NCBI RefSeq assembly: GCF_002286815.1
Contig: NZ_MUNM01000073.1
Span: forward strand, 62,001-126,000
DNA length: 64,000 nucleotides
Source: Pseudomonas sp. PICF141
GTDB taxonomy: Bacteria > Pseudomonadota > Gammaproteobacteria > Pseudomonadales > Pseudomonadaceae
Reading direction: 5' to 3'
In this document: positions 54,906 to 61,576 of the stretch, in pieces
Layout of the letters: each line of letters opens with the position of its first letter
How positions within the stretch are numbered: the stretch's first letter is position 1
The notes under the pieces: generated by a model
The model's database searches: none
What the model was told of the DNA's origin: nothing
What the model saw: the letters and a program-made list of their open reading frames with translations, nothing else
Position numbers and translations under genes: made by a program

Positions 54906-56246
54906 TCAACCTTTGAACCAGCTGTCGTGCTTGCGCAAGTACCAGGCGAATGCGCCAAGGGTCAGACTGCGCAGCAACATGAACAGCAGGAAGGTTATCC
55001 ACAATCCATGGTTGCCCAAGCCTTGCAGCGCCCAGGCGAAGGGCACCACCAGGATCACCGTCAGCAGCATACCGTTGCGCATTTCCCGGGCGCGGGTGGC
55101 GCCGATGAACAGGCCGTCGAGCAGGTAGCTCCAGACGGCGATCAGCGGCAGCATCGCGAGGTAAGGCAGGTAAAGGAAGGCGGTGTCGCGCACGTTCTGA
55201 ATGTCGGTCTGCATCTGGATGAACAGGTGCCCGGCGAACAGAAACAGCAAGGCAAACCCCACACTCGCCAGCAATGACCAACCGCACGCCACCACCAATG
55301 AGCGACGCAGGGCTTCTCGGTCGCGAGCACCGATGGCGTGTCCGCACAGGGCTTCTACGGCATGAGCCAGGCCGTCCAGCGCGTGGGCGGTCAGCAGCAG
55401 ACCGTTGAGCAGCAACGCGTTGGCCGCAACCGTGGCATCACCCAGCCGCGCGCCTTGCACAGTGATCAGGAAAAACACTGACTGCAATGCCAGGCTGCGA
55501 ATGAAAATGTCGCGATTGACCGCCAGCAATGGGCGCCAGCTCTGCCACAGTGCCAGCGCGGCCCAAGCGATATGGCCGGGATAGGCGCGCAGAGCCTGGC
55601 GGGTCATGAGCAGGCCGATCAGCGCGCCGGTCCATTCGGCAATCACCGAGGCCCGGGCCGCGCCGACCACGCCCCACTCCAGGCCGAGGACGAACCAAAG
55701 GTTCAGCGCGATGTTCACCAGATTGGTACTCAGCAAAATCGCCAGCGGGGCTCGAGCGTTCTGGGTGCCGAGGAACCAGCCCACCAGCGCGTAGCTGGCC
55801 AGTGCCGCCGGCAAGCCAAATAGCCGCGTGTGGAAGAACTCGCGGGTGAGCTGGTCCAGCTCCGCCGACGGTTGCATGAAGTGCAACGCGACCCCGCTCA
55901 ACGGCACGCCCACTGCGCCCAACACGATGGCCAGGCCCATGGCCAACAACAGACCCTGGAGCAAAATCTGCCGCAATGCTGCGCCATCTCCGCGCCCGGC
56001 AGCCTGGGCGGCGAACCCGGTGGAGCCCATGCGCAGAAAGCCCATGGCCCAGGCAAGAAAGGTATACAGACTGGCGCCCACCGCGACAGCGCCGAGTTGA
56101 TGAGCATGGGGCAAGTGGCCGACGACGGTACTGTCGACCAGCGCTACCAGCGGTACGGAAATATTGGAGAGAATCATCGGGGCGGCGAGCGCCCAGACTC
56201 GACGATGGGTCGGACGGTCGCGCCAGTCGGCAATCAGATTGGACAT
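54906..56246 (-). CDS. MATE-family efflux transporter (DinF-like)
   Basis: 446 residues with twelve predicted helices, exporting cationic compounds by H+ or Na+ antiport. The N-terminal RRVWALAAPMILSNISVPLVAL and VDSTVVGHL, and the second-half repeat VFFLITVQGARLGDATVAAN, are typical of the DinF subgroup. The ATG at 56246 has a strong AAGGAG site. It is convergent with the DUF4123 gene. Confidence 0.92.
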   Translation of the reverse strand: MSNLIADWRDRPTHRRVWALAAPMILSNISVPLVALVDSTVVGHLPHAHQLGAVAVGASLYTFLAWAMGFLRMGSTGFAAQAAGRGDGAALRQILLQGLLLAMGLAIVLGAVGVPLSGVALHFMQPSAELDQLTREFFHTRLFGLPAALASYALVGWFLGTQNARAPLAILLSTNLVNIALNLWFVLGLEWGVVGAARASVIAEWTGALIGLLMTRQALRAYPGHIAWAALALWQSWRPLLAVNRDIFIRSLALQSVFFLITVQGARLGDATVAANALLLNGLLLTAHALDGLAHAVEALCGHAIGARDREALRRSLVVACGWSLLASVGFALLFLFAGHLFIQMQTDIQNVRDTAFLYLPYLAMLPLIAVWSYLLDGLFIGATRAREMRNGMLLTVILVVPFAWALQGLGNHGLWITFLLFMLLRSLTLGAFAWYLRKHDSWFKG

Positions 56247-56298
56247 GCAGGCTCCTTGGGGGCGCCTGCATTGTAGCGATGAACTTGGAATCCGCATG

Positions 56299-56411
56299 CA
56301 TGATCGTTCCCATGCTCTGCGTGGGAATGACTCCTGTGACGCTCTGCGTCACGTTGTCAGGGACGCGGAGCTCCCGGGCTGCATTCCCCACGCAGAGCGT
56401 GGGAGCGATCA
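56299..56411. repeat. REP-like element, second copy of 'gatcgttcccatgctctgcgtggga' family
   Basis: Same nested palindrome as 40981-41091, with diverged inner arms, upstream of the MATE gene. Confidence 0.8.
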
Positions 56412-56428
56412 GGGCAGAAAAGAGGGGG

Positions 56429-56722
56429 TTAGTGAACAATCCAGCTCAACAACCATAACCCCAGCAACAACCAGATAATCCCCATGATGATCGACGCGTT
56501 CATGAAGGCGCGGATCGCTGCCCACAGCAGCATGAGCCCGATGATCAGCGTGATGATGCTGATGATCGAAGTGTCCATGCCCAGCGCCTGGGCCAACCCT
56601 TCGACAAAATTGCTGCCAGCGTTGCTCAACAGGTCGAACAGACCGCTGAGGGCATCGATGATGAACCGAATGGCTGAACCGATGACCTGGCCGAGCCATT
56701 CGAAAAAACTTTCTACCTGCAT
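56429..56722 (-). CDS. small membrane protein, unknown function
   Basis: 97 residues: an amphipathic N-terminus (VESFFEWLGQVIGSAIRFII) and two hydrophobic helices at about 50-70 and 75-95. The ATG at 56722 follows a CAGGA site. No family is recognised; length and helices suggest an inner-membrane protein. Confidence 0.65.
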   Translation of the reverse strand: MQVESFFEWLGQVIGSAIRFIIDALSGLFDLLSNAGSNFVEGLAQALGMDTSIISIITLIIGLMLLWAAIRAFMNASIIMGIIWLLLGLWLLSWIVH

Positions 56723-56825
56723 GTGTACGTCCTGATGGAGTGATGGCGTGGTTGCCGGATCCGAGCCTTGGGCCATGGATCGTGCTGCCGGGTTCCCGAC
56801 CGTCCAAGTATGGCGCAAACATCTC

Positions 56826-56958
56826 TGTAGCAGCTGGCGAAGGCTGCGTTCGGCTGCGAAGCAGTCGTCAAACCGGAAATTGCGGTACATCAGGCAGAAC
56901 GCGTCAGCCATATTCACGACGGCTGCGCAGCCGAACGCAGCCTTGGGCAGCGGCTACA
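56826..56958. repeat. imperfect inverted repeat related to the 'gctgcg' REP classes
   Basis: Arms tgtagcagctggcgaaggc / gccttgggcagcggctaca with inner ggctgcgttcggctgcg / cgcagccgaacgcagcc. It lies before the MazG-like gene. Confidence 0.7.
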
Positions 56959-57014
56959 TAGACCTTGCCTTCACCCGCCATCCCCTTGAAGCTATACGCC
57001 TTCAGGAGAGCCCG

Positions 57015-57317
57015 ATGAACCTTGTTGAACTGACCGAACGCCTGCACGCCATTCGCGACCGCAATGACTGGCGGCAATTTCACAGCCCGAAAAACCTGGC
57101 CATGGCCGCGAGCGTGGAAATGTCCGAGCTGGTGGAGATTTTCCAGTGGCTGACCGAAGACCAGTCACGCCAGTTGCCGGCGGACAAGCTCGCCCATGTC
57201 GGGCAGGAAGTCGGCGACATCGTGCTGTATCTATTGCTGCTATGCAGCGAGTTGGGGTTGGACATGAATGAAGTGGTGCGCAGCAAACTCGCGGACAGCG
57301 AACGGCGGTTCAGCTGA
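57015..57317 (+). CDS. MazG-like nucleotide pyrophosphohydrolase
   Basis: 100 residues. The all-helical fold carries the EExxE/ExxD metal pattern (MSELVEIFQWL then EVGDIVLYLLLL), as in RS21-C6/dCTPase-like house-cleaning enzymes that hydrolyse non-canonical dNTPs. The start has an AGGAG site, and the gene shares one base with cmoM. Confidence 0.88.
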   Translation: MNLVELTERLHAIRDRNDWRQFHSPKNLAMAASVEMSELVEIFQWLTEDQSRQLPADKLAHVGQEVGDIVLYLLLLCSELGLDMNEVVRSKLADSERRFS

Positions 57318-58066
57318 TGAGCGACCGTCATTTCGATCAACTGGCGACCCGTTTCGCCGAAAAAATCTACGGTGGCGCCAAAGGTGCGATCCGGCTCGCG
57401 GTGTTGCAAGCCGACCTGGCCGAAACCCTGCCGGAGCGCCCGTTGCGCGTGCTGGATATCGGCGCCGGCCTGGGCCACATGTCGTTGTGGCTGGCCCAGC
57501 GCGGTCATCAGGTGACCCTCGCCGAACCCGCCGAACCGATGCTTGAAGGCGCCCGCCAGCGCTTTGCCGACGCCGGGCAGACGGCTACATTCATCCAGGC
57601 GCCGTGGCAGGATCTGCTCGGTCAGCTCACTGAACCCTACGACCTGGTGCTGTGCCACGCCGTGCTGGAATGGCTGGCCGAACCCCATGCGATTTTGCCG
57701 GTACTGCATCAGTTGACGAAGCCGGACGGCTGGTTGTCCCTGGCGTTCTACAACCGCGATGCATTGATCTACCGCAACTTGCTCAAAGGTCATTTCCGCA
57801 AGATGCGCAAGAATGCCATGGCCGGCGAAAAGCAGAGCCTGACGCCGCAGCAGCCACTGGATCCACGGGAACTGGCGGCGCAACTTGAGAGCATGTGGCA
57901 GGTCGAAACCCAGAGTGGGGTGCGGGTTTTTTACGACTACATGCCGGTGGAATTCCAGGCCCGCGTCGAACTGCCGGATTTGCTGGAAATGGAACTGGCT
58001 CACCGCCGTCACCCAGGTTTCGCCGGGCTTGGGCGCTACCTGCACTGGATCTGTCGGCCGATCTGA
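57317..58066 (+). CDS. cmoM: tRNA 5-carboxymethoxyuridine methyltransferase CmoM
   Basis: A SAM-dependent enzyme that methylates cmo5U34 in tRNA to the methyl ester. It is 249 residues with motif I LDIGAGLGHMSLWLAQRGH and AEPAEPML. The segment SLAFYNRDALIYRNLLKGHF distinguishes CmoM from other small methylases. It starts within the MazG-like stop codon. Confidence 0.9.
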   Translation: MSDRHFDQLATRFAEKIYGGAKGAIRLAVLQADLAETLPERPLRVLDIGAGLGHMSLWLAQRGHQVTLAEPAEPMLEGARQRFADAGQTATFIQAPWQDLLGQLTEPYDLVLCHAVLEWLAEPHAILPVLHQLTKPDGWLSLAFYNRDALIYRNLLKGHFRKMRKNAMAGEKQSLTPQQPLDPRELAAQLESMWQVETQSGVRVFYDYMPVEFQARVELPDLLEMELAHRRHPGFAGLGRYLHWICRPI

Positions 58067-58078
58067 GCGGAGCGCGAA

Positions 58079-58705
58079 ATGTACAGTCGTTCAGGGTTAC
58101 TGGTGATCTGTCTCGGGTTGGCAGCCTGCCAAGGCAGCAACCCTTATGTCGCGACGTCCAACCCGCTGCCGCCGGCACCGACCCAGGCCACCACCACCGT
58201 CGACCGCAGCGCCTACCCGGCAGCGCCCCGCGATTACGGGCGCTATCGCAGTTGGGCCTGGCTCAATGGGCGTCTGCCACCGGACACCGCCTGGGCTGAC
58301 TCGGCGCAGGTGGCCGAAGCGGTCAGCAATGCCCTCGATCAACGCGGCTTGCGCCCTTTGCAGGACAATCGCCCGGCGGACCTGTTGGTCAGCGTCGATT
58401 TGCATCTGGAGACCCGCTTGCGTCAGGTCCGGGACGACTATGGTTACGGCGGGGGCTACTACGGCGGTGGTTATGGCGGTTACAACCGCTACGGCAGCGG
58501 TTACGGCCTGTACAACACGGTCCCGGTCATCCGCACTTATCAGGTACAAGTGGTTGTGGTGCGCATCGATCTGTTCGACGCGAGCACTGGTCAGCCGGTA
58601 TGGAGTGCCAGTGCCGAAACCGACAGCCAGGGCAGCCAGAGAGCGCGTGCCGATGCCTTACGCGAAGCTGTCGAAAAGGCCATGTCGGCGTATCCTCCTA
58701 ATTAA
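58079..58705 (+). CDS. DUF4136 lipoprotein (copy 1)
   Basis: 208 residues with a lipobox (LAAC, Cys about residue 17). The DUF4136 core is YRSWAWLNG...ALDQRGLRP...PADLLVSV. A Gly/Tyr-rich loop (YGYGGGYYGGGYGGYNRYG) is inserted midway. It is an outer-membrane or periplasmic lipoprotein of unknown function and is followed at once by a paralogue. Confidence 0.85.
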   Translation: MYSRSGLLVICLGLAACQGSNPYVATSNPLPPAPTQATTTVDRSAYPAAPRDYGRYRSWAWLNGRLPPDTAWADSAQVAEAVSNALDQRGLRPLQDNRPADLLVSVDLHLETRLRQVRDDYGYGGGYYGGGYGGYNRYGSGYGLYNTVPVIRTYQVQVVVVRIDLFDASTGQPVWSASAETDSQGSQRARADALREAVEKAMSAYPPN

Positions 58706-58759
58706 CTTCCTTTACGGAAAGCAATCCCGCAGGCGCATGTCTTCTATCGGAGAAAAATC

Positions 58760-59317
58760 ATGTTCCGCCGTCTCGCTTTACTGGCCATGGCCGCGCTGCT
58801 CACTGCCTGCGCCGCCAACCAGGTCAATCATGACTTCGATGCCAGCCGCGACTTTGCGGCTTATCGTAGCTGGAGCTGGAAAGAGCCCGCCGTGCAATAC
58901 CGTCCCGATGACCCCCGGATCAAGAGTGACCTGACCGAACAACGCATCCGCCAGTCCGTTGCCGATCAGCTGGATCAGCGCGGTTTGCGGCCGGCCGCCG
59001 CCGGTGCCAGTCCGGATCTGAAGGTACAGGCCTATTTGATCGTCGAAGATCGCCAGCAACAAGTGACCACCTACTATGGTGGCGGTTATGGTGGCCCATG
59101 GTACGGCTACTGGGGCGGACCGATGTACAACGAAACGCGCAACATCAGCTACAAAGTGGCGACCATTCAGATCGACCTGCTCGATGGCAAGGACGGCAAA
59201 CTGGTGTGGCGCGGCAGCGACGAGCAGACGCTTAGTCGCACACCGAACCCGCAGGATCGTAGCAATAGAATCCACGAGACAGTCGGGCGGATATTGGCCA
59301 ACTATCCACCGCGCTAA
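58760..59317 (+). CDS. DUF4136 lipoprotein (copy 2)
   Basis: 185 residues, lipobox LTAC. It shares with its neighbour the pattern FAAYRSWSW...QLDQRGLRP...SPDLKVQAYL and a Gly/Tyr/Trp-rich loop (YYGGGYGGPWYGYWGG). A tandem duplication is the simplest explanation. Function unknown. Confidence 0.87.
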   Translation: MFRRLALLAMAALLTACAANQVNHDFDASRDFAAYRSWSWKEPAVQYRPDDPRIKSDLTEQRIRQSVADQLDQRGLRPAAAGASPDLKVQAYLIVEDRQQQVTTYYGGGYGGPWYGYWGGPMYNETRNISYKVATIQIDLLDGKDGKLVWRGSDEQTLSRTPNPQDRSNRIHETVGRILANYPPR

Positions 59318-59343
59318 ACCCTGAACGATCCAACGCCATAGCC

Positions 59344-59437
59344 CCTGTAGGAGCGAGGCTTGCCCGCGAAGAACGATAACGCGTAGTGACTGAAAAACCG
59401 CGGTGTTTTCTTCGCGGGCAAGCCTCGCTCCTACAGG
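59344..59437. repeat. REP-like inverted repeat, 'cctgtaggagcgaggcttgc' family
   Basis: Facing arms cctgtaggagcgaggcttgc... and ...gcaagcctcgctcctacagg. Third copy of the family seen at 2397-2489 and 36548-36637. Confidence 0.87.
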
Positions 59438-59593
59438 CTCTTTGTCGTCACACAAAGCCCACAATAAGCCCATTCCCACATTGGGTTTTGTTGTCTGGGG
59501 TGGCGAGTTGCCAGCAATCTCGCAGACCCTTGTCTACACTGCTTTTCACCAATGGAGGTAACCCTCGGCGATGCGCCGGCAAAGGAGTGCGCC

Positions 59594-61576
59594 ATGTCTC
59601 CCTGCTCGCAGTTTCGTAACCCGGCCCGGCAACGGGGAGCGATCGGATTGATGGCGGTGCTGACACTGGGCATGGCCTTGGTATTCTTGCTGGTCGTGGT
59701 CGATAGCGGCCGCCTGTACCTGGAAAAACGCAGCTTGCAACGAGTGGCGGATATGGCCGCGCTGGAGGCTGCCACGCGCAACGGTGATTGCGCCGTGGGT
59801 GCCACCGCTACCGCCTATGCCACTGCCAGTGCCAACCGCAACGACTTCTCCCTTCCCGACTCCTCCCGCAGCCTGGCGGTAGCCTGCGGCACCTTGAGTC
59901 TGGACGCCAATAATCTCCGGGTTTTTACGGCTGATCCGAGCAGCAGCGAAGCCATTCGGGTGAGCGCCAGTCATTCAGTCCTGCAAAGTATCGCCGGCGG
60001 TATTGGCGCGCTGTTCGGCGGCGCTTCGGCCGGGGCGACCTTCAACCTGACCGCGACCGCCGTCGCAGCGTTGCCGCCACCGCTGGCATCGCTGACCCTG
60101 CGCACTACGGTGCTGAGTGTCGACTCCAGCAAGTCGGATACCCTCAATGCGCTGTTCGGTGGTTTATTGGGCGGCCATCTGAACCTCTCCGTGGCAGGGT
60201 GGGAGGGGTTGCTGAACAGCCATATCAGCCTGCTCGGTTACCTCGATCGACTGAAGGTTGACCTCGGCGTCAACGCCGCCGGTTATAGCCAGGTGTTGGG
60301 CACTTCGGTGGCCGTCAGCCAGTTGATCCAGACGGCCGTCAATGTGCTGGACCCCAACGGTACGCTTGGTGCGACGGCGACCATCGTCGGTCTGCAGGCA
60401 CTCAAGGTTGCCGCGGGTTCAACGACCGTGGTGCTGGGCAATTTGTTGCACGTCGAGAATGGCAGCAACCTGTCGGCATTGGCGACGAACGTGAGCGTGT
60501 TCGACCTGATCGAGGGCATCGTGCAACTGGCCAACAAGGAAAACGGTCTGGTGGCAACACTGCCGATCGATCTGGCGGGGCTGGCACACATCACGGCTCG
60601 GGTGCAGGTGCTGGAACCACCGCAACTCTCAGCGATCGGCAATCCGAAAAAGGCAGCCCTGAACCCATTGGGACCTGACCGGATTTACGTGAGAACCGCG
60701 CAGGTACGCACCTTGCTGTCGATCGACTTGCCGGCGCTCGACGCCATTGCGGCGCTGGTCAATGCGGTGACCGATCTGGCAGGACCGCTGACCAACACCC
60801 TCAACGCCTTGCTCAATCTCGACCTGGTGGAGGTGCTCGACTCACTGACCTGTGCCTTGGGCGTGCCCTGCCAGACACCCGATGTCATCGTGTTGCCGGG
60901 GCCGATACGGCTCGATGTGGCGCTGGACGTCGCCAGCGCCAGCAGTTACGTCACGGCCTACAGCTGCGTCAATAACACCAACAAAACCCTGACCACCCGC
61001 ACCCGTACATCACTGGTGGACCTGAAAATCGGCCGGATCGATGCGGCCAGCATGTTCGGCAGCAACACCGCACCGCCGACAGTCACGGTGCAGCCGTTGA
61101 AGGTAATCGACATCGGAATCAAAACCTGTCGCAGGCTTTTGTTCTTGCCCATCACCTGCGATCCCCGTGTGCCCGGCGTGGGGGGCGGCATCAATATTGT
61201 GGCCGACACCAGCGTGGCGGCGAACGCCAATATGGCCCACGTCTATTCCGCGCCACCCGCCAGCAGCCTGCCAGAAATCAGCCAGCCACCGTTCTACTAT
61301 TCGTTCACCACCAGCAGTATTGTCAGCAACCTGCTCAACACCCCGCTTAACATTCACGTGGACATGTATGGCCCGTCAGGCAGTCTCGTCAACGGACTGG
61401 GGACGATCCTGAGCAGCGTGGCCACCTTGCTGGTCAGTGCGATCGACAGCGTGCTGAACCCGTTGCTCGACAGTTTGATCAACACGTTGTTGTTAAGCCT
61501 GGGGATCGATTTGAACAAGGTCGACGTCGGCGCCAATCTCAGTTGTCATTCGGGGCGCGCGACGCTGGTGATCTGA
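59594..61576 (+). CDS. TadG-like (Tad/TadE-type N-terminus) surface protein
   Basis: 660 residues. The N-terminus is that of TadE/TadG-type proteins: RQRGAIGLMAVLTLGMALVFLLVVVDSGRLYLEKRSLQRVADMAALEA in outline, that is, a prepilin-like helix followed by the D-x-G-R-x-Y...L-Q-x-x-A-D-x-A-A-L-x-A pattern. The rest is an extracytoplasmic domain rich in Leu/Val/Asn/Ser with few Cys (CALGVPC, SCVNN). The ATG has an AAAGGAG site. No tad/flp assembly genes are nearby. It overlaps the convergent kinase gene by 31 bases. Confidence 0.8.
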   Translation: MSPCSQFRNPARQRGAIGLMAVLTLGMALVFLLVVVDSGRLYLEKRSLQRVADMAALEAATRNGDCAVGATATAYATASANRNDFSLPDSSRSLAVACGTLSLDANNLRVFTADPSSSEAIRVSASHSVLQSIAGGIGALFGGASAGATFNLTATAVAALPPPLASLTLRTTVLSVDSSKSDTLNALFGGLLGGHLNLSVAGWEGLLNSHISLLGYLDRLKVDLGVNAAGYSQVLGTSVAVSQLIQTAVNVLDPNGTLGATATIVGLQALKVAAGSTTVVLGNLLHVENGSNLSALATNVSVFDLIEGIVQLANKENGLVATLPIDLAGLAHITARVQVLEPPQLSAIGNPKKAALNPLGPDRIYVRTAQVRTLLSIDLPALDAIAALVNAVTDLAGPLTNTLNALLNLDLVEVLDSLTCALGVPCQTPDVIVLPGPIRLDVALDVASASSYVTAYSCVNNTNKTLTTRTRTSLVDLKIGRIDAASMFGSNTAPPTVTVQPLKVIDIGIKTCRRLLFLPITCDPRVPGVGGGINIVADTSVAANANMAHVYSAPPASSLPEISQPPFYYSFTTSSIVSNLLNTPLNIHVDMYGPSGSLVNGLGTILSSVATLLVSAIDSVLNPLLDSLINTLLLSLGIDLNKVDVGANLSCHSGRATLVI

